64,000 bases of DNA from NCBI GenBank assembly GCA_024138025.1, contig JAMXBD010001215.1:1-64000 (forward strand). The letters run 5' to 3'. Positions 13,070 to 25,116 of this stretch are shown one piece after another. Numbering within the stretch: the stretch's first letter is position 1; every line of letters begins with the position of its first letter. The translations under genes and the position numbers were made by a program. The DNA comes from Combretum micranthum (lineage: Eukaryota > Streptophyta > Magnoliopsida > Myrtales > Combretaceae). The notes under the pieces were generated by a model. The model searched no databases, had not been told where the DNA came from, and saw nothing but the letters and a program-made list of their open reading frames with translations.

Positions 13070-13575
13070 ATTGATACGTTTTTCCTAAGTCAAAAATGAC
13101 CCTACCAATGGAAAGTACATGAAAAATCCTATGAAATTGACAACTCAATTGTTAAAACCGGATAAGAAACGTAATTAGCTATAGTAAAAATAAAGTTTCA
13201 CGCTTAGCTGTCAAATTATCACAAATTGCATATATGATTCTATGTTTTCGCCATCAGAGATCTTGTTTAGTGAAAAAAATATCATCATGGATATACACGA
13301 AAAATCCTATACAAACGACTATTTATTCATAAAAAAACGGACTAGAAAATGAATTAGATATCACAAAAACAAAATTTAATTAGAGTTGTCATATTTCATC
13401 GAAAATTGCATATTTGTTTTACAAATTTGAAAATATTACAATTTTTTTCTTGAAAATAACACCACAAATAGAAAATAGTCGAGAGTACTATCAAATTTAC
13501 TATTATACATCAAAATCGGACTAAAAACGAGTGAGATATCGCAAAAATAAAAACTTACTAAGAAACTGTCATCAC
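13070..13575. repeat. Degenerate 179-bp tandem repeat, about three units
   Basis: A landmark beginning CGGA, followed by an A-rich stretch and a GATATCGCAAAAA-like word, recurs near 13159, 13338 and 13517, a steady spacing of about 179 bp. A second landmark, AATTGCATAT, occurs near 13225 and 13405, also 180 bp apart. The units are strongly diverged. Monomers of 160-180 bp are typical of plant satellite DNA, but an array this short could also be part of a larger element. A further, weaker unit may lie upstream near 12980. Confidence 0.6.
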
Positions 13576-13592
13576 ACACACACACACACACA
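13573..13592. repeat. (CA)10 microsatellite
   Basis: Perfect CA dinucleotide run. Confidence 0.95.
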
Positions 13593-14464
13593 TTGAGCAC
13601 TCAATCATGTGCTCCTTGGACGCTTTGTGTGCGCTTGATAGCAACCCAAAGCCACCCCATGGTCGCTTGAGACCTCCATGGGCGCCCCTGTTTTAGCCCC
13701 CGAGCACTCGATTTGCAATCTTAATTTCTTATCATATTTGATCATATATATACCTATCATATATATATATATATATATATCCTTATGAACAAAGTATATG
13801 TATAAAACTAAATTTATTTTATTTTTTTATTCTAATTTATGTATTTTTCATGACACCAGATATGTTATGATCTTAAAAATAAAATTTAAGTACGATAAAC
13901 ATTTGATATATATATAATAGTAAATAAATGATAGAATATAACCTTATAAATAATAGAAATTCCAATTAACATAAGACAAATAAGGTTGACAAACGAAGAA
14001 ATAATAAAAATTTACTATCAATACAAACACTAACGAACGAGAAACTTAAATAAATTTAGAATAAAACAATGCCTTAAATAAAATATAGATATCAATTAAG
14101 ATCAAGATAAGCAAAATAAAATAAATAATAGATAGCAAAAACAACTACCTTAAGATAGACATACTAAAAAAACCCCATAAACTATAAAAGCTTAATAGTA
14201 GAATTAGTAAATAAGATTCAAAATATTCTATAAATTAAGAAGACTTCTCTCATATAAAATTCTACAATTTTACTAGAAGAATATAACTTACACAAAGTTA
14301 AGGCTCCTAACTAAGTAAACAAACATATATTAAAATTGATAACTAGGACCTGAAAGAATATGTCAATATCATTATATAAAATAACAGTATAGTAATAGAT
14401 ATCTATTATCTCATTTTATAGGAAAAATAGAATAGTTCTTGGACTTCCAATAGCATATTACAAC
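13593..14464. other. AT-rich intergenic DNA with a (TA)n run
   Basis: A moderately GC-rich patch (13600-13720) with repeated GCGC/CCCC words precedes a TA dinucleotide run at 13759-13780. The rest is AT-rich and without a recognisable feature. Confidence 0.4.
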
Positions 14465-15690
14465 AAATTAATGAGGATAACAGGTAAGTAACTTTGACCT
14501 TATCATATTGTTTGTGCTTGTAGTATAGCTTCATTTGTAATAATATATTAAATTGATATGCATGTGGAATCGGGTATACTATATGATGCTTAGTGTATGT
14601 TTGATTGCCAAAATATCATAATATAAGCGATAATTCTATTATATGATAATTATTGTATGAAGCATGTTGATGTTTGTCTGTGAATTATATGACCACCTTA
14701 AATTTGACTAAAACTATTTGTACTATAAATAAAAATGGACATGCATTGCATAATTTGCACATACTGCATTAAAAGGAGTGGTAACCTCGCTACATATTAG
14801 CATTTTGGTTCTTTGGTTACGCACTTGGTTTTTGTAGATGACATTTTCCTAGTTCTACACAAGAGTACCTTTGTTCTGTTCAATTCCATGGGAACTAAAC
14901 TAGCATCGAAGGAGCGTTGCTCGTGATATCGACATGAAATGGCTAATATATAATAGAGTTTATTTATTCCAAGGATAAGAGTGAAATGTTTAAAATTAAT
15001 TTATGAAAGTTTTTAGTACCCATTCTTCCTTGGTTCTCTAATACTCCTGAACACGATATATCACTCATCTTGGCTTCATTCCGACCCCGATGAAAAGGCA
15101 TAAATCTACATCCTATTTAGATTCCTGATTATCCAACTTGTACTTGTACATATGGTTAATAGTTCATGGCGTACGCTTGCTAATTAAACTTGTTTGTTAT
15201 TGCTTAATGTGTAGTCTTGTCAGGTTATCTCACTGAGCCCATGGTTTCGCTCACTTCCCAATAGTTTTTATGCAGGAATAATACTAGCGGAGATTAAGCT
15301 AGAAATGTGTGAAGAGTGCTTCTCCATCAGACTTTATTGAAGCTAGGAAAGTAGGTTATGTTGAACTTAGAACGCAAATTAAATAAATTGTATAACAAGT
15401 AAGATCTTGTATTTTGTAGGTTAATTACCCAATTTTTAATATTTGGTTAGGGGATACCAATTCTCTGCGATCCTGACAGACTATGAAAAATTTGGAATTC
15501 CATAATGAGATAAATAAAGATATTATATCTATGTAATTAAATTATATGAATTAAATAAATAAGATAGTCTTGTAATCTCTAACTTGTAAAAAGATTCTCA
15601 TATTACGGTGCACACGTGGTATGATAACTTTAGGACAATCCTGACCTGCATATGCTAGAGGATCAAGGTTGAACCGGGATCACAAAAAAA
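14465..15690 (+). mobile_element. Diverged LTR-like relic (probably Ty3/gypsy)
   Basis: Several words resemble the 3' half of the long LTR family: a GATATGCATGTGGAATC block near 14555, a TGATTGCC block near 14600, and a TCTCACTGAGCCC word near 15230 followed by a gene-poor stretch to about 15670. In plant gypsy LTRs a TCTCACTnAGC word near the R/U5 region is common, and it is also seen here near 42101, 50127 and 59865. The termini and TSD cannot be found. This may be a separate, older LTR family or a truncated relative. Confidence 0.35.
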
Positions 15691-16179
15691 ATGAAATTTT
15701 AAATTATATCCTAATTATGTAAAAAAATAAATAAATATCTTCATATTTATAATTAATAACTGGATTACAATTGTCTTGAAACATAAATTTATTAGTTCAA
15801 AATATAAAAATTTTCATATTAAAAAATTAAAGTACATGATAATATTATATAATATAGATAACATATATTATTTTATACACACTACTCAAGGTATGCATCT
15901 AACTTAGAAAAGATACTGATAGAATAAAGGGTTGTTTCCTAAGGCTGCCTCAGCTTTGAAAAATTTTTAACTTTAGGAAATTTGAAAAAAATAATTTGTT
16001 TTTAGTTTTGCCTCATTATTTTCTAGTAAAATAAATTAATATTAATGAAACTTCAAAAATCTAAAAGAAAATAAGAAGATAAAAAATTGATGAAAATCTA
16101 GACTTTCCATAACAAAGCTGGATTCAAACGATTTAAAAGTGGAAACACACAATTTAGAACCTTGGTAACATTCATCATC

Positions 16180-16670
16180 TTCTTCCTCATCGAGACTCTT
16201 CTCTCTCTTCTCTAACTCACGCTTCTCTTTCTCTCTAGAATCACCGAAGCTCACAACTTGTTATCTCCATCGATCTTCATCTCTGTTACCTGCCCAACCG
16301 AACATAACCGAACAACCACAGCCACGTGAACCACCAAGCAGACCACCGATCACAGCCGTCGAATTTCTCTATCCTTGCCTTACCAAACCACCAAGTTTAA
16401 TTGCTCAAACTAGAACCAAAAGTTACCCTTGCACCAAAACCCAAATCACAAACGCAAAGCCACTCTATCTTTGACAACCACCAACCGCCATATCCACCCA
16501 ACTGAATACCCAGATCCTCCAATGCAAACACTAGATCCCACACCGAACCCACCACCAATACTGAATAATACCATCAACACAAACCGCAACAACTAGACCA
16601 AATCACCAACTTCAACAAACCCCAGCAACACATGTGATACCACCGCAACTAAACCACTCCACCTTTGCTT
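16180..16670 (+). other. C/A-rich, G-poor tract of unknown origin
   Basis: A run of about 480 bp is unusually rich in CCA, CAA and ACC words and poor in G, after a CTCTCTTC-rich stretch. It has no long open frame. It could be the leader of an old retroelement or of a lost gene; nothing here decides. Confidence 0.35.
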
Positions 16671-17365
16671 CTTTTTTTTTTTTTAATATAAACTTGCATT
16701 CCGACCAAGCTCTACTCACGGTTGGATCAGCCAAGTTAGCCAGGTCTGGTCAATTCAACTAAAAAATGGCCTTTTGTGGGAACCTATCCGATTTTAAGAA
16801 CAAATCTGGTCGAACCAGAAAATAAATTTAGGTATTATGGGCTAAGTGTTGACTTCATAGAAAACCAGGAGTCTGTGCAGTTTGAAAAGATTTTAGGATC
16901 TCCACGTAATTTAACATTTGTTTTCATTAGCACAATCTCCCACGGTTCATCGTATCTTTGTTTTTTTCCAATTCATTTTTCTTGGCTAGCTTCTCCCCCC
17001 CTTTTTTTCTTCTGTAGGAATTCTCTCTCACCTTCATTTTTTTTTTTTTTTTCCACTTCTTATTAATTGATATGATAATCTTATCAACTAATATGTGAAA
17101 TTTTTCATTTTTCTTATTTATTCTTCTTGTGATGCATATGGTGATTAGCGTCTTTTTAGTTGTTTTTAACAAGCATTTATATTCATTTGTGTGGTTGTAT
17201 ATTTTTTTATCTCATTCTCCATCAAGTATCTATTATCTGTATCACTTATGCATTATCAATATCAAATTAAAATTTATTATAATAAATTAACGATAACTTG
17301 TAGGAGGATGACATTGGACATTAGCCAATAAATATGCAATTTCTATAAAGAATGGTTGTTCATCC
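16671..17365. other. Intergenic DNA with homopolymer runs
   Basis: T runs at 16671-16684 and 17038-17052. The segment 16690-16830 holds alternating GGTTGG/GGTCTGGTC/GAACC words like those at 22660-22790, suggesting a shared small DNA element, but no termini were found. The small ORFs here look like chance. Confidence 0.35.
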
Positions 17366-18104
17366 TCTATACATATGGTTGGGCATAAAAACTAATCGAA
17401 TTGCAAACTAAATTGGATCAAATTGAATCGTATTGAAATTTTAGTTTTTTTTTTTTCAAACTATTCAGTTTAGTGAGAAGTCAATGGTTTGCAGTTCGAT
17501 CAGAATCCTAGGTCAAATCGATGGTTCAAATCGAATTGTTTTATATATTTAAAAGAAAAAAAAATTAACATATTATTTTCTCTCTTTTAATTTTTTATTA
17601 AAAAAACTTAATTATTTTTATTATATATATATTATTCATGAAAATAAAATTAGAATGATCATATTATGTTTTGATTTTGTGACGTGTCCACAAATAAGAT
17701 AATTTTTAGATTTTAATCTCTAGTATTCTAAACATTCTTTTTTTTTTTTTCCTTCCCTTTGTCTTACTAATTATTCTACCTTATAAAATCTCACCATCCT
17801 TACTATAAGATTTGCATATTTATTTAGGTAGATAGTTAATGTCAAATATAATAGTTATATTTATATTGTAATAAAAATATGTAATTGAGGATTTTGATAA
17901 ATTTATTTTTATTTTAAGAACAAAAAAAGGGTTTGAATTACAAACCAAATCATATTAAATAGTTTTTTTTATTTTCTCGTTTCAAAAAAATTACAAACCA
18001 AACTCTATGGTTAGGTTTGAATTTCAAAAAAAATCAAATTGTAATATACGATTTGGTTTGATTTAGAGGCAAATTGGATGGAAGGGTACAATGCACACCC
18101 CTAT

Positions 18105-21100
18105 TGTAAACCTCCAAATTTTTGGAATTGGTTTAGCTTAAAACCCTAAACCGAAGTCAACCGGATTTCCAAAGTCAACAAAACTCTAGTTTACCGTAAC
18201 TGCTTAAGTTCGGCATTGTCGTTTTCCTTGGCCCTAGAAAACGAAGTTGGAATAATTAGCTAGAATAGTTTATAATAACTATAGATTATATAAAAATATC
18301 AGTTTTGCAAATTTCGGGTGTCCTTTGAACTCGATCGAACACAGTTCTTGAAAAACGTGTCCCGAGGCCTGAAATAGTAAAAATATTCCGAATATACTGT
18401 TAGACTTGTAAAAATATAAGATTTCCAAAAATATCAATTTCGTAATTTTTCGGTAAATAAAAATGTAGATATAGCTATTATACGCGTATTTTCTTACTAC
18501 CGGTACTTTATTAGTTATATCTACTTTACATTACACTATTCATTACTATTCTACACTATTTTTTTCTCTCTACTTTTTCTTACACCTACACTTACACACT
18601 CCATAACCTATAACCTTAACTTTTTACCTATCTCATAACTTTATTTCACATCTATCTTACATATTACATCTTTGATTTAACAAAAAAAAAAATAAAAAAA
18701 AAATCTCTCCTCTCTCTCCATGCATGTGGCCAGCGGCGGCCCCCCCCCCACCCTATCTTCCTCAATTTTGTTTCAATTTTTATTTATTTTAATCATACAA
18801 AAACCCCTCTACATTTTCCTATAAATACCCCATCCTCTTTCACTTCTTTCACACAATTACTACCCACAAATTCATATAAAAACTCTCCCAAAATCTCCTC
18901 TCAAAACTCTCTCAAAATACCATGCCAAAACTCTCAAAATAATTCCACAACAACTTCTATCAACAACTAAAACCCATAACCACATAACAATACCAAAGTC
19001 TTCTTTAGGTAACCACTTCATATTATTTATTTTCTTCTTCTTCATCATGTAACTTTACATGACCATAGTGTGAGTTTCCAAAGACTACAAGTTATGGAAG
19101 CTATATTATGTTCATGTATTGTTATTGTTCATGAAAAATTTATTTATGTTCATGTTTTATTTTTGTTCATATTATAACTAAGTATTATTATCTATATATA
19201 TATATATATATATATTCTTTAAGAGCATATAAGCTCACTTGCAATTTATTTATTTTTATACAAATGCAATTTATTTATTATTCCATTGCAATTTATTATT
19301 TATTCCGTCGCAATTTATTTATTCTTTGTTAAAAAGAAGACTAGTCCCTAGTCTTAGACTTGTCCTCATCAAGTCAAAACAAATTTTTCTTTCTTTCATT
19401 TTATTTTTATTTTTGGGACTAGTCTACTTCTTAGTCCTGGGTCTTGAAAAAGCTAAGACACCAATACTTGACTTTATTACTTATGTTATTTTACTTGCTA
19501 TTATTTTCTCATAATTCATGTTCATTTAGATTGTTGTCCAAAATTTTCAATTTCTAAAAATAATTAACAAAAGAAGATTTTGTTACTTAGAAATAAGTTT
19601 ATGTAAAGAATAAAATCTATATTCTAAAATAAAATCATTTCTTTTCAAGTTACAAAAAGAACCCACTACAAATTTTAGAAACTACTTTTACTATAAGAAG
19701 CTTCTTGAATCCTTTATTATTCCACTTTGTTTTTCAAAAGAAAATAATTGTTGGTACAAGAATACTTTTTACGAAAAAGATAGACAATGAAAGGCTAATG
19801 AATTTTTAAATAAAGACCTTTACAAACAAATAGGCAAAGGAAATTGTATAGAAAAAAATAAATAGGAAAAGTAGTACTAATATAAGAGAACTTAGAAAAT
19901 AGAAAATTTTATTTTCAAAAAAAAAAGTTACTTGGGAAAAATAATAAAACCAACACAAAGCATTTTTTTAGAAAACAAAAGGAAACAAGGTATTCATTTC
20001 AAGAAATTTACAAAATCAATTTTTGTAAATTATATTTTTCTAAAAAACCGATATTGTTTTACTCAAGAAATATAATTGGACAAAAAAACACTTGAGCATG
20101 CTTAAATATGAGTTATATAGTTATAAAAAGAGAAATTTTTAACTATATAGATAACTAAGTATTTATCAAGCAAGTTTTGAATAAATGAACCAAAGTTGTT
20201 TTTGAATTAGAAAATTCGTGGTGGATTTTGTCACCACTGTTTTGGGGCCTAAATGGGTTAGTTTGACAAAAATAGTTTTAGAAATGGATAGATCTTTTCG
20301 AGTAGGTAGAAATCGGTATATTATATGTGCAATTCCGAGTTAAAATAACCAAGTTATGGCCATTTTAAATTGGAATTTTCCTTTATACAAACTTTAACGT
20401 TCTTTTGACATTATTTTATCAAAATTGAAGAAAATCATCGAGGAATACTCATTGTGGGTATTTTCTTTGGTTAGGTGACTCCGAGGAAGGATACCTTTAT
20501 CCCCGAAGATTATTACGATTAAGAGGAGTGTGTGAACGATTCATCCGCATAGAAAGGAATAGTCGACATGGCAACGTGAGTTTATTTCCTTAAAATGCTA
20601 TACTAGTTGTGCTTGTAAATTAGTTGTATTAGAATTAGGAAAAGATAAATCGATATGCATGTAAATAATTCTTTGAAAGAATCCTAAGAATATCGAAGCC
20701 GAAATTGATTAAATGTTTATTTTAGTATAATTTTTTATTTGTATGAAATTCCTTGATCGCCTTAAATTCAATAAAATTATGCTATGACATCATAAGTAAA
20801 TGAATTCATGTATACCACGAAGTAAGTCACATTGCATATGGGTTATTATCCTTAGGTGAGAAGGATAGTAGGCTCATGTCGAAAGCAACACTTGGCGAAG
20901 TATCCGAAAGCGATTGCTTGGCGGCTTAAGGGAAATGCTTGGCAAAAAATCCAAAAGCAAGGTCAATTCAAGTAGATGCAGAATGCTTGGCGATGAGTGC
21001 TCGTGAGCATAAAACTTTTTTTTTTTTTTTACTAATACTACTTGATTTGAGGTTAAGTATCACCAAACCCCGAATGGAAGGCGCAAATCCATTCAACATA

Positions 21101-21633
21101 TAGTTTCCCGGAAAGCTATATGCTTGTTTGCCCACGTCAATGTTGCATCACATTTGATTGTTTAAACAACTTGTTTGAAATCTTGTACAATAAGTTATTT
21201 ATGGAAATAGTTCTCACTAAGCCTGTTAGCTTATACCCCCATAGATATCTTTTGCAGTTTCCCTATTTATGGTTAAGGTTACGAGGACCTTGGGGTCAGG
21301 TAATTTCTTTTTGGATAAAGGAAATTTTACATGAAGTATATTATTAGTATTAATGTATAAATATTCTTGTAATAGATCAGTAATCATGGGGAAGTATCCC
21401 TAAGTTTGTAAAGATCATTGTTATAAGTGAATGATTATTATGAATCCTCTTTTCTTAATGTGTTATTTATATCTTCTTAAACTTCATAATTCCAGATATG
21501 GTCCTCTAAAGTTGTGAAAGCACGCCTTACACTTAATATAAAAGCTTTTGGGAATGGCTAAGTTTGTCATACTTAAGCTTTAATATTGAGTGTGGCGGAC
21601 TGTCACGTTTAGGGTACCCGTTGGGGCGTGACA
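18105..21633 (+). mobile_element. Solo LTR copy 4 (+), nested in the hAT-like element
   Basis: Starts TGTAAACCTCC and ends GGGGCGTGACA, the canonical family termini (TG...CA), with length 3529 bp. The 5-bp flanks are CCTAT (18100-18104) and CCTGT (21634-21638), 4 of 5 matching; the hAT terminus shows the right copy is ancestral. It has the TATA box at 18830, hairpin block near 19340-19450, conserved core near 20283-20360 and terminal block near 21540-21633. No PBS follows, so it is a solo LTR. It is nearly identical in plan to the LTRs of the full element at 47290-60347. Confidence 0.9.
18830..18837 (+). promoter_or_regulatory. TATA box of LTR copy 4
   Basis: TATAAATA followed by CCCCATC and a CT/CA-rich leader, the U3 promoter position of this LTR family. 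Confidence 0.6.
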
Positions 21634-21645
21634 CCTGTCTATACA

Positions 21646-23476
21646 CAAGCCAAACATCTTAATAAAAAGAAAACTTAAATTGCTACTGCAAGAGAAAAAC
21701 ATATAATTGCTACTAAAATAAACGCTTTCGTTTTAAAGAACTTTTTATTATTTAACTGGTAGTTTAAACTTTGGTTTTTCACATTTTTTTTTGTGTGTGT
21801 GTAGGAGAAATAAAACAGTTCAGAGGTACTAGGAATAAAGATATGTGAAACTAAAAGAAGAGTGAAAAAAAATACTATATATATGTATTATTCACTGAAA
21901 AATATATATACTAAAATTAGAAGTTAAAAATTAAATGTTTTAAATCTTATTATATTATTGTATTCAATTTTTTTCACACGCATGGGGGTGCAAGCCTATT
22001 ATCTAATAATATTATAGGCATTATATTTAATTTGAATGACTTAAAAGGTTAATAACAATTTTATTTGGGCTTTTTGGTGTCTTTAATATTTAATAATAAA
22101 ATTTTATTCAAATATCTTTAGATTATTGTTAAAAAAGAAAAAAACTAGAATATTTATCATATTTATTACCATACAGATAGTTGAAACCAGGCATTATTGT
22201 GAATCAATGATATTAAAGAAAATTACACTATTGTTTTTTTATCGTGTTAGGTGCCTTTACCTTTGCCACTAATATCATTTTACATCCATAATTTAAATTT
22301 TGAATGGTAGATCAATGTTTAAGGTGTGATTGTTTTTTTATCGTGTTAGATGCCTTTACCTTTGCCACTAATATCATTTTACATCCATAATTTAAATTTT
22401 AATGGTAGATCAATGTTTAAGGTGTGATTACATGTTCCACTCAAAATATATTTCAATTTCTAGTAATATATATAATATATATATATATATTTTACGTGAC
22501 TAATTCAAACTTAAATTATCTATCTATTTATGATGCTATTACGTTTCTAATTAATTATGCATTTGTAATAAAATTTTTTAATTTTAATTTGAAATTTCAT
22601 TAAATAATTCAAATTCCATTGATATCATTAATTTAATGTGCATGTAGCAATGTTGTTAGACTATACTAGCTTGGCCAATTTGACTAGTTTAATTGGAATT
22701 GGTCATGATAGTAGGTTAATCCATGCAGTTGGACTGGTTTAACGCCAACCCGGGTGGTTGGACAGTGACCTAGTTGAATCGGCCAAGGAAAAAAAACAAC
22801 TAACTTACTTGTATTATAAATATATATATATATATATTCATACTATATTATAAATTTATAAAATATAATCATTATATTATACTTTCTTCTTTTTTTAAGG
22901 TATATGTATTATATAGATTTAATAGCTAATTGATGAATTTGATCTAAATATGAATTTTAGTTGAATGATATTATATTCATTTGTCTCTCATAATTAAAAT
23001 ATGCCTTATATTTTTATTTTTTATTGATTTTGGTTGAGTCAAGTTCGATCCCTAATCCCTACTTATGTCCATGTCAAATTCTTAGTTAGGTTCTAACAAT
23101 TCTGATATGTAGTGTGGTTTGATCACATCCACAACATTGATATGGACAGACTCACTTTTGTTATCCATACTGTAACTTCTTATAATATAATCATAATACT
23201 ATAATACCTAGAATATTACAATCTAACCAATTAAGTTTGCTTTAATGTTGTTTTATGGTGGAAAATTGATTTAGTTTTTGTTTATATGTTTTTCCTTTTT
23301 TGCCTTTTTCTTATATTAGTTTTAGGTTACTAATGGGAATAAGCTTGACGGACCAATTACTAAAGCTAGATGTTTATAGAATATTGCATTACGGGTGCTT
23401 ATAGATAGCTTCAAACCCGATGAAGAGAAGTTGATTCAGCATTTGAGTTGCATGATGATCACAGTTGCATTGGCTT
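21646..23476. other. AT-rich intergenic DNA with small repeats
   Basis: No gene seen. It contains the 99-bp tandem duplication (22231-22428), TA runs near 22470 and 22820, and a GGTT/GACC-rich patch at 22650-22790 resembling 16690-16830. Confidence 0.4.
22231..22428. repeat. 99-bp tandem duplication
   Basis: The unit beginning TTGTTTTTTTATCGTGTTAG at 22231 is repeated from 22330. The copies differ by a G/A change (GTTAGGTGCC against GTTAGATGCC) and one deleted base, so the duplication is fairly recent. Confidence 0.92.
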
Positions 23477-23481
23477 TAATG

Positions 23482-25111
23482 TGTTGGTCCCGAAAAGATA
23501 ACCAAGAAGGAGGGAGGGTGGGGGATGTGTGTGTGTGAATTGGTTATCAAATTTACTTTTCAAAATTTAAAACAAATTTTACACCACTTGGTTATTCAAC
23601 TAAAATGGCTTTAAAACTTTCTTAAAACAATAATCTTAACATATAAAAGCTTTAAGCAAAAATTCGGATCAAAAGTGATTCAAGACTTTCACACTTAGAA
23701 ACCTTCTTCTTAACTCTCTGAGTAAGAAAATATGAATGATTTACTCTCTAATTAACCTTCTGATCATATGTCACACACATATATATCATAAACAACAAAT
23801 CACGAAATTAAAGAGAGATAAGGAGTAGAGAGTGTAAAGTCGAATTATAGAGGTTCCGCCTCGAGTGTCAATCCTCTCTTCCAGCTCTAAGCCGGGATCC
23901 CGGTATTCCTCACCGGTTATGTTCCACTATCCAATCAAATCAACAAAGTTACAAGAAGTTCTTGCCAATTCTCTTTGGCTATAATTCACTTAGCTTGATT
24001 CTCTCAATCAATCAATCAACTAAGCCTACTTGTAACTCTCAACTCACACTAAATGTGTAACAACAAATCAGAGGAATAAAGTATGGGTCCTCAAATTTTT
24101 CAAACAAAGAAGACAAATAAAATGATAGTAATTTGCTCAAATTAAAAAGAAATTCGTGGCTCTTTGTTTTCTCTTCTTTTTCATGTGATTGTTCTTCTTT
24201 TTCTCTGTCTTGGGTGGGTATACTTATCCTTGTATCTTCCAACGGCTAGGAAATCAATTGGATAAACTTTGCTCCTTATTTTATGCATAATATCAGCTTA
24301 TCTCTTTCTTCAAAATCTGCAAATTTTGAATAACTTGAGATCTTGTTGTTGTAATCTCGAAATTCTTGTTGCAATGGATAAGTTTAAATCTCCAACAACT
24401 TGTATAATTATCTTGAACTTGAAATTCGAATTTGAAATCAGCGTTGTTGACTTGTTCCTTCGTCTGGTCCTGTTCATGCAACAAAAAGATCGTATTTTCC
24501 ATAAATTTCGACTTCCTTGTATGGATAAATAATCATCAGACAAGTTCCTTGCATATTTGGATCATGTTTTTCATATTTCCAACTAAAACTTCAATAAACT
24601 GTTGAAGATGGATCCTTGTAAGTCACGTTCTTTTTCCTTGCTGTCAAAACAGAATTTTCTCAAAAAATGAACTTTAATCCGACGAAATTCGTATCCCCAT
24701 GGATATCAAACCAACTTTGTGGAACACATTGAGTATATTACCAATATACTCAATCTTTGGAGCTGGGTCTTCAACATATTAAATCTAAAAAGAAAATTCG
24801 AATCTGGAGCTGAAACTTGTCTTTTTTTTTTTTGTTGCATTCACCTTCTGATGTACCTTCTGATGAACTTTCTGACGAACCTTCTGATAGTTTAAAAAGC
24901 CAGCGGAGAACCTTTTGACAGCTCATTTGTTCTTAAAATCTTCTCCGAACACTTTCTAAAGTATTCTTTACATGGAGTCTCTTTTGAAATCATTCTCTTA
25001 AGTCATTGTAAACCACTTTGATTGTATTAATCCTTGCACACTTAATGAATATGTTGGTAATTATTTACTCCTTTTTGTTATCATCAAAATCATCATTGAG
25101 ATAAACCAACA
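23482..25111 (+). mobile_element. Solo LTR of a Ty1/copia element, SIRE/Maximus-like
   Basis: Starts TGTTGGTCCCGAAAAG and ends ATAAACCAACA, with a GTGTGAATTGG word near the start. This start and end pattern is known to me from plant SIRE/Maximus LTRs. Flanks are TAATG (23477-23481) and TAACG (25112-25116), 4 of 5 identical, consistent with a mutated 5-bp TSD. Length is 1630 bp. No PBS, PPT or pol fragments adjoin it, so it is a solo LTR. The short open frames within (24039-24543, both strands) are LTR sequence, not genes. Confidence 0.72.
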
Positions 25112-25116
25112 TAACG

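Larger units (their letters stand above)
17374..21637. mobile_element. hAT-like DNA element, non-autonomous, interrupted by a solo LTR
   Basis: The left end is TATGGTTGGGCATA and the right end is GTGCACACCCCTG, whose reverse complement (CAGGGGTGTGCAT) matches the left end at most positions. The flanks TCTATACA at 17366-17373 and 21638-21645 are identical, the 8-bp TSD expected of hAT transposons. Without the LTR at 18105-21633 the element is about 735 bp, with no transposase reading frame. Its interior shares a segment (17635-17735, with TCTAGTATTCTAA) with the element at 27261-28324, so both belong to one family. Near both ends it has AACCAAA/TTTGGTTTG-type words repeated in inverted orientation. 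Confidence 0.78.

Noticed and set aside
16776..17066. 96-codon ORF as a gene
   Set aside because: No homology words; it runs into T-rich homopolymers near its end.
23482..24543. Overlapping ORFs of 60-90 codons as genes
   Set aside because: They lie inside a copia LTR, on both strands, with no domain or codon pattern.
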